Origin: Blautia hydrogenotrophica DSM 10507 | Lineage (GTDB): Bacteria > Bacillota > Clostridia > Lachnospirales > Lachnospiraceae | Assembly: GCF_034356035.1 (NCBI RefSeq) | Contig: NZ_CP136423.1 | Coordinates: 372,001 to 436,000, forward strand | Direction: 5' to 3' | Length of the DNA: 64,000 nt | Shown here: positions 35,405 to 44,040 of the stretch, one piece after another | How positions within the stretch are numbered: position 1 is the stretch's first letter | Layout: each line of letters starts with the position of its first letter | Notes under the pieces: generated by a model | What the model was told of the DNA's origin: nothing | Seen by the model: the letters and a program-made list of their open reading frames with translations, nothing else | Database searches by the model: none | Translations under genes and position numbers: made by a program

Positions 35405-35426
35405 TTTTCTACTAAAAGTAGGAAAA
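35405..35426. promoter_or_regulatory. Candidate IclR operator 2
   Basis: Near-palindrome TTTTCTACTAAAAGTAGG plus AAAA, using the same CTACT/AAGTAG half-sites as 35319-35340. It ends 4 bases before the -35 of the riboswitch promoter, so it could also affect ribU. Confidence 0.5.
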
Positions 35427-35429
35427 CTC

Positions 35430-35458
35430 TTGAAATCATGTATATTAAGGGGTATAAT
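35430..35458 (+). promoter_or_regulatory. Predicted promoter of the FMN riboswitch-ribU unit
   Basis: TTGAAA (35430-35435), exactly 17 bases, TATAAT (35453-35458), followed about 22 bases later by the FMN aptamer. Confidence 0.75.
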
Positions 35459-35479
35459 AACTTCAAAATAAAAGAAAAT

Positions 35480-35632
35480 TCTTCGGGGCAGGGTGACTCT
35501 TGATAGAGAGAATTCCCTACCGGCGGTAAAGTCCGCGAGCCTTTTGGCTGATTTGGTGACTCTAAGCAGATATTTGAATGTCTGTTAACGGGAATTCCAA
35601 AACCGACAGTATAGTCTGGATGAGAGAAGAAA
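35480..35632 (+). ncRNA. FMN riboswitch (RFN element)
   Basis: The conserved RFN blocks appear in order: TTCGGGGCAGGGTGA, ATTCCCTACCGGCGGTAAA, CCGCGAGCC, GATTTGGTGA, AATTCCAAAACCGACAGTA, TAGTCTGGATGAGAGAAG. A predicted terminator follows at 35661-35690, so it probably works by attenuation: FMN binding favours termination and lowers expression of the riboflavin transporter gene downstream. The variable P-arm between 35565 and 35590 is of normal size. Confidence 0.96.
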
Positions 35633-35660
35633 GTTGAATGAAGAAGATGAAGTGATTGAT

Positions 35661-35693
35661 ACGCCCTGAGAATTTCCTCTGGGTGTTTTTTAC
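35661..35693 (+). terminator. Riboswitch expression-platform terminator
   Basis: ACGCCCTGAG (35661-35670) pairs with CTCTGGGTGT (35677-35686) with one mismatch and one G-T pair, then a T-run. Bases 35694-35851, before ribU, show no further gene. Confidence 0.8.
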
Positions 35694-35851
35694 GTTTTAG
35701 AGAGAGACTATATTGAGATATGAGAATCTTCCTATTAAAAGGTAGCTCGTGGAAATTCAGAGAGTGTCATAAACTTCATCGGTCGCTGACTCTATTCTTT
35801 AAGTGAGAATTTCCTTTTATTAGTGAGAATATTTTAAAAGGAGAGAGAAGT

Positions 35852-36487
35852 ATGAGTGAACAAGTAATCAGAAACACCAAAGTGGTGAATCGGAGCAAAA
35901 CAAGAAACTTAGTGCAGGTGGCTATGCTCGGCGCTGTGGCCGGAGTCCTGATGAATTTTGAATTTCCAATTCCCATATTGGCACCTCCATTTTACCAAAT
36001 GGATTTTTCTGAAGTTCCCGTACTGTTGGGAGCATTTGCGATGGGGCCTGTGGCCGGGGTAGTCATTGAGCTAATCAAAGTTTTACTACATTTTGTTCTA
36101 CACGGGACGATGACGGCTGGAGTGGGAGAACTGGCAAACTTTATTTTTGGCTGTGCATTTGCAGTGCCAGCAGGGTTAATTTACCGTTACCACAATAAAA
36201 AGACCCGTGTACATGCACTGGTAGGGATGAGTGTTGGAACAGTGCTCACCACATTTATGGCTTGTTTTATCAACGCTTTTTTTCTGTTGCCAGCCTATGG
36301 CAAGGCTTTTGGAATGCCAGTCAGCGCGTTTATCGAGATGGGGAATGCCGTTCATGGTTCCGTGAACAATTTGCTAACCTTTGCGGCATTGATTCTGGTT
36401 CCGTTTAATCTGTTTAAGTATGTGATTGTGTCAGTGATTGTATTGCTGATCTATAAACGGGTACGAGTGATTTTAAGAGGAGATTGA
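35852..36487 (+). CDS. ribU: Riboflavin ECF transporter S component RibU
   Basis: A 211-residue membrane protein with about six helices. It contains the RibU-type motif MDFSEVPVLLGAFAMGPVAGVVIELIKVLLH and a later NAVHGSVNNLLTFA segment. S components bind the vitamin and share an energising module (EcfT plus two ATPases) encoded elsewhere. The FMN riboswitch directly upstream confirms riboflavin as substrate. AAAAGGAGAGAGAAGT precedes the ATG. The NUDIX gene begins 7 bases after it, so the two are probably co-transcribed. Confidence 0.95.
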   Translation: MSEQVIRNTKVVNRSKTRNLVQVAMLGAVAGVLMNFEFPIPILAPPFYQMDFSEVPVLLGAFAMGPVAGVVIELIKVLLHFVLHGTMTAGVGELANFIFGCAFAVPAGLIYRYHNKKTRVHALVGMSVGTVLTTFMACFINAFFLLPAYGKAFGMPVSAFIEMGNAVHGSVNNLLTFAALILVPFNLFKYVIVSVIVLLIYKRVRVILRGD

Positions 36488-36494
36488 GACTAAA

Positions 36495-37106
36495 ATGGGG
36501 ATTATACATGATGTGAGAAAGCTGACAGATCTGTCTTATCTGAATCTGTATCAGCTCCATGCCACCAGTATTCATGAGACGCCTGTGGTATATAATGTGG
36601 CTTCCAGAGCGAAAAATGTGGAAAAACTGAAATTGAAAACTCATGAGAATATGGCAGACGGTGTAATCATCTATAGTTTGTACGGAGAGCGCCGGGACCG
36701 GGTGGTTCTGGTACGGCAGTATCGGTATACCATTGACGATTATATCTATGAATTTCCTGCAGGGCTTGTGGAGGAAGGAGAAGATTTTCATGCGACTGCT
36801 GTCCGTGAGCTCAGGGAGGAGACCGGTTTGACTTTGGAGCTGGTGCCGGTGGAGGAGGGATATGAGAAACCCTACTTTACGACGATTGGGATGACGGACG
36901 AGACCTGTGCTACAGTCTACGGTTATGCTAGTGGTACCGTGAGAAAGGATGAACAGGAGGATTCTGAGGAGATCGAAGTGGTTTTGGCTGACCGGCAGGA
37001 GGTCCGAAGAATTCTGCGGGAAGAAAAGGTGGCCATCATGTGTGCCTACATGCTTATGCATTTTCTCGACGAGACCAAAGACCCTTTTGAATTTTTGAAT
37101 TATTGA
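36495..37106 (+). CDS. NUDIX hydrolase, ADP-ribose pyrophosphatase-like
   Basis: A 203-residue protein with a complete Nudix box: GLVEEGEDFHATAVRELREETGLTL (G-x5-E-x7-REUxEExGU). Upstream LVRQYRYTIDDYIYEFPAG matches the ADP-ribose/NudF group, in which the RQ-R-Y...EFPAG pattern is common. It would hydrolyse a nucleoside diphosphate linked to another group. It is likely in one transcript with ribU; FAD or ADP-ribose turnover is possible but not shown. Start ATG 36495. Confidence 0.88.
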   Translation: MGIIHDVRKLTDLSYLNLYQLHATSIHETPVVYNVASRAKNVEKLKLKTHENMADGVIIYSLYGERRDRVVLVRQYRYTIDDYIYEFPAGLVEEGEDFHATAVRELREETGLTLELVPVEEGYEKPYFTTIGMTDETCATVYGYASGTVRKDEQEDSEEIEVVLADRQEVRRILREEKVAIMCAYMLMHFLDETKDPFEFLNY

Positions 37107-37143
37107 GCTTCTGGTATTTTTTGATTTCGTTTGGTGAAGTGAG

Positions 37144-37190
37144 GATGCTGCAAAATCATTGGAATTAGATGGATTTGCAGCATCTTTTTT
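37144..37190 (+). terminator. Terminator after the NUDIX gene
   Basis: GATGCTGCAAA (37144-37154) and TTTGCAGCATC (37174-37184) form an 11-bp perfect stem, followed by six T. Confidence 0.85.
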
Positions 37191-37309
37191 AGTGTTGGAG
37201 AAAATTACAGATCCGTTTACTTTTCAATGGTAGAAAAGAGACGACGGCATTGCAGTTCTATGATATTATATACAGTAAGCAAATGAGAAGTTGTAGGAGT
37301 GATGGATGG

Positions 37310-37798
37310 ATGAATAAGCAGCAAATATACGATTATTTGAAACAAGAAAATGTTTGGCACGAGATAACGGAACACGAAGCTGTTTATAACATGGCTGAAC
37401 TTTCTAGTCTTGAAATACCTTATCCCGAATATGATGCAAAAAATCTCTTTGTTCGTGATGATAAGAAAAGAAATTATTATCTTATTACAGTCAAAGGTGA
37501 TAAACGAGTAGATTTGAAAGAGTTTCGTAAAAACAATAACACAAGAGCATTATCTTTTGCATCGGCAGATGACTTAATGGATATTTTGGGATTGATACCT
37601 GGATCAGTAACACCTCTAGGGTTGTTGAATGATTCTGAGTGTAGGGTGACATTATTTTTAGATAATGACTTTATGAATGGTTTGGGTTTAATAGGTGTCC
37701 ACCCAAATGACAATACTGCAACAGTTTTTCTTAAAACAGAAGACTTAATGAAACTTATTCAGCAACACGGAAATACAGTAAATGTTGTGCAGATATAA
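37310..37798 (+). CDS. Prolyl-tRNA deacylase-like protein (YbaK/ProX, PrdX type)
   Basis: 162 residues from ATG 37310 (MNKQQIYDYLKQENVW), preceded by TAGGAGTGATGG; an in-frame ATG at 37250 would add 20 residues with no family match. It has the YbaK/ProX fold motifs: EHEAVYNMAE, KNLFVRDDKKRNYYLITVKGDKRVDLKEF, LGLIPGSVTPLGLLND and GVHPNDNTATVFLKTEDL. Family members clear mischarged Ala- or Cys-tRNA(Pro). It begins the AT-rich patch 37.2-40.1 kb and has no close functional partner. Confidence 0.9.
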   Translation: MNKQQIYDYLKQENVWHEITEHEAVYNMAELSSLEIPYPEYDAKNLFVRDDKKRNYYLITVKGDKRVDLKEFRKNNNTRALSFASADDLMDILGLIPGSVTPLGLLNDSECRVTLFLDNDFMNGLGLIGVHPNDNTATVFLKTEDLMKLIQQHGNTVNVVQI

Positions 37799-37872
37799 GC
37801 TATAGACAAATCCTTGTTTTATAGAACTGGGAAATAGATAGGTATCAAAAAGAGGTGATATTGTGAAATTAG

Positions 37873-37965
37873 GACTTGGAAAAACTCCATGCAAGGCTTA
37901 ATGGAATGGACTTGTATGGAGATATGCTATCCAATGAGCTTTGCATTGATGAAAGAATTTTTTAA
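37873..37965 (+). pseudogene. Possible gene remnant upstream of the CatA-like gene
   Basis: A frame reading DLEKLHARLNGMDLYGDML and ending ..CIDERIF-stop looks like a protein C-terminus but has a stop (TAG) directly before it and no start or ribosome site. It may be the leftover of a gene lost in this AT-rich patch. It was not recognised and could be chance. Confidence 0.3.
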
Positions 37966-37985
37966 ATGCAAAGGAGAATAGATCA

Positions 37986-38639
37986 ATGAAAGAAAATTAT
38001 ACACAGGTAAATATAAACGAGTGGAGCAGAGGAAATTTATTTAAAAGTTACATGGACAATATGAGAATTGTTATGAGCCTGACAGTTGATATTGATGTAA
38101 CCAATCTAATTACATTTATTAAAAACAACCATTTGAAATTTTATCCCTCTATGATATGGATAGTTTCAAAAGTTGTTAATGCACATGATGAGTTTAAGTA
38201 TAGTTGGGATAACGACAGAAATTTGATTAAATGGGATTTTATTTCCCCGTCTTATGCTGATTTTCATAAGGAAGATGAGAATTTCACAAAACTTGTTACC
38301 GTATTTTCTGACGACATATTTGAATTTCACAATCGTTTTATGGCTGATAAAGAACAAAACAAGTTCAGACGTGCCTTTGTCGAAAATCAGCCGCGAAACT
38401 TTTTTGATGTTTCTTGTCTTCCGTGGATAAAATATAGACATTTTGACGTTCATGTGTTTGATGAAGGCGATTTTCTTGCTCCAGTTATTACCTGGGGGAA
38501 ATATGAAGTAGAACAAGAAAAATATCTTATGCCTTTATCCATGAATATTCATCATGCTGTAGCAGACGGTTTTCATTTGTCAAGGTTTTTTATTGAAGTA
38601 CAGGAATTGATAGATTCTATAGACCAGAAAAATTTTTAA
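37986..38639 (+). CDS. CatA-like O-acetyltransferase (chloramphenicol acetyltransferase family)
   Basis: A 217-residue protein colinear with type A chloramphenicol acetyltransferases, including the catalytic motif HHAVADGFH near the C-terminus (HHxxxDG) and the CLPW segment that lines the active site. Classic CATs have SxxPWxSF here, while this one has CLPWIKYRHF, so activity on chloramphenicol is uncertain. Many gut bacteria carry such CAT-like genes without known resistance. AAAGGAGAATAGATCA precedes the ATG. It lies in the AT-rich patch, which suggests horizontal gain. Confidence 0.85.
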   Translation: MKENYTQVNINEWSRGNLFKSYMDNMRIVMSLTVDIDVTNLITFIKNNHLKFYPSMIWIVSKVVNAHDEFKYSWDNDRNLIKWDFISPSYADFHKEDENFTKLVTVFSDDIFEFHNRFMADKEQNKFRRAFVENQPRNFFDVSCLPWIKYRHFDVHVFDEGDFLAPVITWGKYEVEQEKYLMPLSMNIHHAVADGFHLSRFFIEVQELIDSIDQKNF

Positions 38640-38661
38640 ACCGGAATTTGGGGGACAAAAT

Positions 38662-39201
38662 ATGGATATAAAATATATAGTCGGGGTAATCATAGCATAT
38701 TTTGTTTTATTTGTGCTGGATCTGATGAGAAAAAGAAGTCATAAACAAACTCGCTCTCTAAAGAGATTTACGATACGGACAATACTAGATATTGCTTATT
38801 TGGGCACGTTTTGTGCAGCAGTTGTAGTGGTTCTTTTGATTATTTGTACGATAAATAATCCAGAGTTTTGGGAAGACTGGAATATTTGGGGTACAGTTGT
38901 TTTTGGCGCTTTCTTTTTTGTGGTGTTTATCATGATGCTTGCACCAATAAAAGGTTTTTGGGATATCATCGTTGATCATGATGATATAACTGTTGTACAT
39001 TTTTGGATTTTTAAATGGCATTGGAAAATATCCAGTATATCACATTGCGAATTGAAACTCGGTGGCGCGAATGTATATGTAAAAGGAAGAAGGAGAAAGG
39101 CTTTTTTTGTTGACGGTATGACAGACCATTACAGCAATTTTATAAAAAGAATGGAAAAAGAACAGGTTCCCTTAGAATATAAGTTAAGAAATAAACAGTA
39201 A
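38662..39201 (+). CDS. Uncharacterised membrane protein, C-terminal PH-like region
   Basis: A 179-residue protein, not recognised as a named family. It has three hydrophobic helices (about 3-22, 45-67, 79-100), a basic cytoplasmic loop (RKRSHKQTRSLKR), and a C-terminal soluble part (IIVDHDDITVVHFWIFKWHWKISSISHCELKLG) resembling bacterial PH-like domains that follow membrane segments. It is 22 bases after the CatA-like gene with GGAATTTGGGGG upstream, so it is probably in the same transcript. Confidence 0.7.
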   Translation: MDIKYIVGVIIAYFVLFVLDLMRKRSHKQTRSLKRFTIRTILDIAYLGTFCAAVVVVLLIICTINNPEFWEDWNIWGTVVFGAFFFVVFIMMLAPIKGFWDIIVDHDDITVVHFWIFKWHWKISSISHCELKLGGANVYVKGRRRKAFFVDGMTDHYSNFIKRMEKEQVPLEYKLRNKQ

Positions 39202-39271
39202 AACTAAATAAGCACCCATAAAAACCAGCCAAGAAAAAAGAGAATTTGTATGTAAGAAAGAGGCAAATTTA

Positions 39272-39802
39272 ATGAAAAAGTTTGTGCCAGCGTTAAGTAT
39301 AGTGCTGTTTCCGTATGCTGTTGCATTTGTACTGTACGGTATTTTTAGCGGTTTTCTAATGGAAAATATTTTTCAAAACAATATTTATTTCTGTCTGTTT
39401 ATATTGCTTATCATTTGGCTTGTGGCTCTCATTTGTGCAGTTTCGACTTGTGCTGTCAGTTTGATGAGAAAATGGGATTTTGTTGAATTGTGTCGAGTAA
39501 ATATGTTGATTAAAACGATTTCGATTCCAGCATATCTTTTTACTTTTATCTTTGGAACTGTCTGTATGCTTACAATTTTTACATTTGCAATTTCCGTTAT
39601 TCTGATGGTTTTAGATGCGATGGCTATTGTTTTAAGTGGCTTAATTGGTATATCTGCCGTTATACGCAGTTGCGATAATAAGGCTATATCAGCAAGAGAA
39701 ACTTTCTTTTACGGAATTCTTCAATTTGTTTTTTGTGCTGATGTAATTACTTCCATTATTGTATTTCGGAAGTCAAAGAAAAAAGTGAAAGTCAATGTTT
39801 AA
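39272..39802 (+). CDS. Uncharacterised four-helix membrane protein
   Basis: A 176-residue, very hydrophobic protein with four to five predicted helices (about 5-28, 40-64, 88-112, 116-136, 145-165) and a basic tail RKSKKKVKVNV. No family was recognised. It follows the previous membrane gene by 70 bases, with AAGAAAGAGGCAAATTTA before the ATG. Both share the low-GC composition of the patch and may work together; nothing in the sequence shows how. Confidence 0.65.
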   Translation: MKKFVPALSIVLFPYAVAFVLYGIFSGFLMENIFQNNIYFCLFILLIIWLVALICAVSTCAVSLMRKWDFVELCRVNMLIKTISIPAYLFTFIFGTVCMLTIFTFAISVILMVLDAMAIVLSGLIGISAVIRSCDNKAISARETFFYGILQFVFCADVITSIIVFRKSKKKVKVNV

Positions 39803-40109
39803 CTTGTTTTTTCAAAAATATACTGTATACCAAAAATAAACAAAATAACAAAATTCCAGTTTTATCAGAAAAAGGAAGAAAGCGACGACAACAAAACGGC
39901 TTTTTCGACATTGACGGAAACTTGTCGAGTCTGAAGTTTCATAGTATGGCAAGATTCACATAGTATACGTTGGAGAAACTCAGGAATAGGAGGAAGCTGT
40001 CTATCGCTACAGGGCAATTTACGATCAATCTGGACGGAATATATAAAGCTTTGAAACATTTTAATCTTGTGGGCAGAGGGGACATATATTGTAAAAAAGA
40101 AGATCAGGT
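39803..40109. other. Gene-free 307-base stretch with a possible reverse-strand remnant
   Basis: No intact gene. A reverse-strand frame at 39865-40059 reads like an ordinary protein tail (YVPSAHKIKMFQSFIYSVQ, then PPIPEFLQRIL) without start signals, so it may be a decayed gene fragment. The left part (39803-39870) is A-rich. The last 30 bases lead into the protease gene. Confidence 0.35.
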
Positions 40110-41849
40110 GTGGATATAGTGAATAGCCAAAAAGTGGATAATCTGTTGGATTTAGCTTTGGATTCTACCACTGAGGAAAGGGAAAAATCCCTGAATCTGA
40201 ACGTGGGATACAATTCTGAGAGTCATCTGTGGGATGTGGTTGTCAAGTACACAGGAAATATCAAAGAATTGGAGAGCGATACTGTCGAGGTGGTGGAGTT
40301 ACTGAATGGATATGCGGTGGTGACTTTGCCGGAGGAGGAGATCATGAGCTTATCCCAAAGACCTGAGGTGGAGTACATAGAAAAGCCGAAGAGGTTGTTT
40401 TTTGCAGCTTTTCAGGGCAGGGAAGTGTCCTGTATACCTCAGGTACAAAGAGAACCGTATCAATTGACAGGAAGAGGGGTGTTAGTGGGAATTGTGGATT
40501 CAGGTGTAGACTACAGGCACCCGGATTTCTGCAATGAGGATGGAAGTACCCGGATATTGAGACTCTGGGACCAGACGGTACAGGGAAATGCGCCGGAAGG
40601 CTATCGGATTGGAACGGAATACACAAAGGCGCAGATCGACGAGGCACTGCGCCTGCCGCCTCAGGAGGGGTATCAAGTGGTGGCGAGCAGAGACCTAAGC
40701 GGTCACGGAACATCGGTTTTGGGAATTGCTGCGGGAAATGGAAGAGCATCAGATGGAGTCAACCGAGGAGTGGCTTATGACAGCGAATTAATGGTTGTGA
40801 AACTGGGAACGCCTAGGGAAAATTCATTTCCGAAAACGACGGAGCTGATGCAGGGAGTGGATTATCTTTTGCGCCAGTCGCTGGCTTTGCGCAGGCCTAT
40901 CGTGATTAATTTGAGTTTTGGAAATAATTACGGTTCTCACCAGGGAAATTCTCTTTTGGAGACGTATCTGGACCAGGTGGCTGATATGGGGCGTTGCTCT
41001 GTCTGTGTAGGAGCTGGCAACAATGGAAATCAGCCCCTTCATACAGCGGGAACTCTGGCCCGCGGACAGCAGATGGAGATTGAGGTGGCAGTTGGTGAGT
41101 ATGAGAGTGCATTGAATATTCAGCTCTGGAAATCTTATGTTCAAGACATGGATATTTACTTGATTCATCCTTCAGGGCAGCAGGTGGGGCCTCTCTATGA
41201 GAACTTAGGGACTCAAAGGCATATATTGGGACAGACAGAGCTTTTAATCTATTATGGTGAGCCCAGTCCCTATCTGCTGGCCCAGGAGATCTATATGGAC
41301 TTTATTCCCAAGTCTTCCTACATCGACACTGGAATCTGGAAAATACGGCTGAGAAACAGAAGTGCAAATCAAGGGAAATTTAACTTGTGGCTGCCGGGAG
41401 GAAATGTTCTGAATTCTGGCACGGGTTTTTATATGCCTACGCCGGAGTTTACCTTGACAATTCCATCTACGGCGAGAAAAGTGATTTCTGTGGGAGCTTA
41501 CGATTCCCGTTACCTGACATATTCTGATTTTTCAGGGAGGGGGCTTGAGGGTATGAGATGGAACCAGAAGCCGGATTTGGTTGCGCCAGGGGTGGATATC
41601 CTGGCAGCTAGACCGGGAAATGGCTACGGAAGTGTGACGGGGACTTCGTTTGCGACACCTTTTGTGGCAGGTAGTGCAGCTCTTTTGATGGAATGGGGGA
41701 TTGTCAAGGAGAATGACCCGTATCTGTATGGGGAAAAGCTTAAGGCCTATCTGCAAAGAGGGGCGGTCCCGCTGCCAGAATTCACAGAATATCCCAATTC
41801 TTTTGTGGGGTATGGTGCTTTATGCCTCAGAAACAGCCTGCCGGTCTGA
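40110..41849 (+). CDS. Subtilisin-like serine protease (S8, CspB-like)
   Basis: A 579-residue S8 protease with an intact triad: Asp in VGIVDSGVDYRHPDF, His in DLSGHGTSVLGIAAG and Ser in VTGTSFATPFVAGSAALL. A 100-residue N-terminal region (VVKYTGN, NGYAVVTLPEEEIMSL) looks like an intramolecular chaperone prodomain. A jelly-roll-like insert between His and Ser (about 320-450) matches the Csp germination-protease type found in clostridia. There is no signal peptide, as in CspB. The start is GTG 40110. It may act in spore germination, but no CspC partner is nearby, and general proteolysis is possible. Confidence 0.87.
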   Translation: MDIVNSQKVDNLLDLALDSTTEEREKSLNLNVGYNSESHLWDVVVKYTGNIKELESDTVEVVELLNGYAVVTLPEEEIMSLSQRPEVEYIEKPKRLFFAAFQGREVSCIPQVQREPYQLTGRGVLVGIVDSGVDYRHPDFCNEDGSTRILRLWDQTVQGNAPEGYRIGTEYTKAQIDEALRLPPQEGYQVVASRDLSGHGTSVLGIAAGNGRASDGVNRGVAYDSELMVVKLGTPRENSFPKTTELMQGVDYLLRQSLALRRPIVINLSFGNNYGSHQGNSLLETYLDQVADMGRCSVCVGAGNNGNQPLHTAGTLARGQQMEIEVAVGEYESALNIQLWKSYVQDMDIYLIHPSGQQVGPLYENLGTQRHILGQTELLIYYGEPSPYLLAQEIYMDFIPKSSYIDTGIWKIRLRNRSANQGKFNLWLPGGNVLNSGTGFYMPTPEFTLTIPSTARKVISVGAYDSRYLTYSDFSGRGLEGMRWNQKPDLVAPGVDILAARPGNGYGSVTGTSFATPFVAGSAALLMEWGIVKENDPYLYGEKLKAYLQRGAVPLPEFTEYPNSFVGYGALCLRNSLPV

Positions 41850-42077
41850 AAGATGCCAAAAAAAGGAAGGGATTTTTTGCGCATAATGTATATTTTTGAG
41901 TGCAAATATACGATTAGACTAGATAATATAGCTAATATATGTTATATTTAATATGTATTAGGTGCAGAGCTAAGTTATCTGTTTTGGGCCGTTTTTTTCA
42001 ATGTGCAGAGGTGGAAGAATGGCAGAGGCAGGTAAAAAAACAAGGTTTGCGAATCAATTGATAAGGAAGGTGGGCAA

Positions 42078-44039
42078 TTGGAGAACTATACTAAGTATAA
42101 GTTGAAAGAGAACGATGAGCTGGTATCATTACTGGCCGAAAAGGATCATCTGTTCATCGTTGCTTGTAACAAGTGCTTCAAGGAATTTGAAACCATTGAC
42201 GAACCAGATTGTGGGGAGTTTGAGAAGATTGTCACCGAGCAGGGAAAAACTATTGTAGGAACTGCAAAGGTGGACTTTTTGTGCAACAAAATCCAGACAG
42301 AGAAGAAATTACAGGACATGATACCGGAAAACGCGGAGAATGTTTTTGTGATCTCCTGTGGTCTGGGAATTCAGACTGTTGCAGATTTAGCGGGAAAACC
42401 CGTATATGCGGCCAGCAATTCATTGAATTATACGGGACATCACGGCATGGCGCTGACGAAAAAAAGCTGTGATGCATGTGCGCAGTGTTATCTGAATATC
42501 ACTGGCGGAGTCTGTCCTATCGTCGACTGTTCCAAGAGCTTAGTTAATGGACAGTGCGGTGGTGCAAAGAACGGAAAATGTGAAGTGGACGGCGACAAAG
42601 ACTGTGCATGGGAGAAAATATACAGAAGACTGGAAAAACAAGGACGTCTTCAGGAGTTCTTAGATCAGCCCGTACAGCTGCGGGATTACTCCAAGGTGAA
42701 CTTCAAGGCTGTTCAGGATTATGTAAAATCAATCCGTGAAAACAGGCTTGACGGTTACTACGGCGGTGTTCATCCTTCAGAACGTAAAGAGTTGAGCGAG
42801 CATCTGGCACTGGAGAAATTTCCTGAGCCGAAGACAGTGGTGATTCCGCTATCACAGCACGCAGGCGCTCCTGCAAATCCTGTCGTACAGGTGGGGGACA
42901 CTGTCAAGGTGGGACAGATGATTGGCGAGGCAGCTGGCTTTATCAGCAGCCCAGTTCATTCCAGCGTCAGCGGAACCGTAGTTGCGATTGAGTCTCGTCC
43001 GCATGCCACAAGGGGCGAGTGTATGTCTGTAGTTATTCAGTCGGATGGAAAAAATACTCTGCACGAATCAGTAAAACCGAATAAAGATCTCGATAGTCTG
43101 ACACCAGATGAAATCGTTGATATTGTCCGTGAGGCAGGAATTGTAGGTATGGGCGGCGCAGGCTTCCCGACATCTGTGAAGTTAAAACCTGCAAAACCGG
43201 TGGATACGATTCTGCTGAACGGCTGTGAGTGTGAACCGCTTTTGACAGCGGACCACAGAGTACTTCTGGAATTCGCAGACGATGTGATCTATGGCTTAAA
43301 GGCGATCATCAAGACAGTGGGAGCTGAGAAAGGTCTCATTGTGATCGAGGACAACAAGCCGGATGCCATCGAGCTGCTCCAGGCCAAGACTGCTGACATC
43401 AGTGATATAGATGTCGTAGTGGCTAAAACCAAATATCCTCAGGGCGCTGAGAAGATGCTGATTAAGCGCGTGATGGGAAGACAGGTGCCGCGCGGCGGAC
43501 TTCCGGCAGATGTGGGTTGTGTGGTCAGCAACATCAGTACCACAAAAGCAATTGCCGACGCGATTAAAACAGGAATGCCGCTGATTGAGCGAGTTGTGAC
43601 AGTGACTGGTGAGAGGATTAAAAAGCCAGGAAATTACATCGTGAAGATCGGAACAAACGTAAAAGAGCTGATTGATTACTGCGGCGGTGTAATCGGCGAA
43701 GATATCACAATCAAAGCCGGCGGGCCAATGATGGGATTCGATCTGCCAAACGTAAATGTGCCGATTATGAAAGGTTCCAACGGAATCATTGCCATTGAGA
43801 CAGACCACACAGAGACTTTAGAGTGTATTAAGTGTGGGCGCTGCGTTGATGTCTGTCCTATGGAGCTTTCACCGCTGTATTTCGCGAAATATGCGGACGA
43901 GCAGAATTGGCAGGGTATGAAAGATAAAAATGTTATGGATTGTATTGAGTGCAGATGCTGCGAATACATCTGTTCTTCTAAGATTCCATTGGTTAGCAAG
44001 ATTAAAGCCGGAAAAAGTGCGGTAAGGGAGATGAAGTGA
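42078..44039 (+). CDS. MetV-RnfC fusion: MTHFR zinc/Fe-S subunit domain joined to RnfC-like NADH dehydrogenase
   Basis: A 653-residue fusion. Residues about 1-205 match MetV (CNKCFKEFE, SCGLGIQTVADL, CYLNITGGVCPIVDCSKSLVNGQCGG), and 230-653 match RnfC: a lipoyl-like segment (VVQVGDTVKVGQMIGEA), GMGGAGFPTSVKL nucleotide/FMN region, and two C-terminal 4Fe-4S motifs (CIKCGRCVDVCP at about 583, CIECRCCEYIC at about 622). In acetogens MetV, MetF and RnfC2 form a methylene-THF reductase that takes electrons from NADH; here two of the parts are one chain. The start is TTG 42078 after AAGGAAGG. It is followed at 1-base distance by a separate MetV gene. Confidence 0.9.
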   Translation: MENYTKYKLKENDELVSLLAEKDHLFIVACNKCFKEFETIDEPDCGEFEKIVTEQGKTIVGTAKVDFLCNKIQTEKKLQDMIPENAENVFVISCGLGIQTVADLAGKPVYAASNSLNYTGHHGMALTKKSCDACAQCYLNITGGVCPIVDCSKSLVNGQCGGAKNGKCEVDGDKDCAWEKIYRRLEKQGRLQEFLDQPVQLRDYSKVNFKAVQDYVKSIRENRLDGYYGGVHPSERKELSEHLALEKFPEPKTVVIPLSQHAGAPANPVVQVGDTVKVGQMIGEAAGFISSPVHSSVSGTVVAIESRPHATRGECMSVVIQSDGKNTLHESVKPNKDLDSLTPDEIVDIVREAGIVGMGGAGFPTSVKLKPAKPVDTILLNGCECEPLLTADHRVLLEFADDVIYGLKAIIKTVGAEKGLIVIEDNKPDAIELLQAKTADISDIDVVVAKTKYPQGAEKMLIKRVMGRQVPRGGLPADVGCVVSNISTTKAIADAIKTGMPLIERVVTVTGERIKKPGNYIVKIGTNVKELIDYCGGVIGEDITIKAGGPMMGFDLPNVNVPIMKGSNGIIAIETDHTETLECIKCGRCVDVCPMELSPLYFAKYADEQNWQGMKDKNVMDCIECRCCEYICSSKIPLVSKIKAGKSAVREMK

Positions 44040-44040
44040 T

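Noticed and set aside
37986..38639. Calling the acetyltransferase a chloramphenicol resistance gene
   Set aside because: The substrate-pocket motif differs from classic CAT enzymes; only the family assignment is supported.
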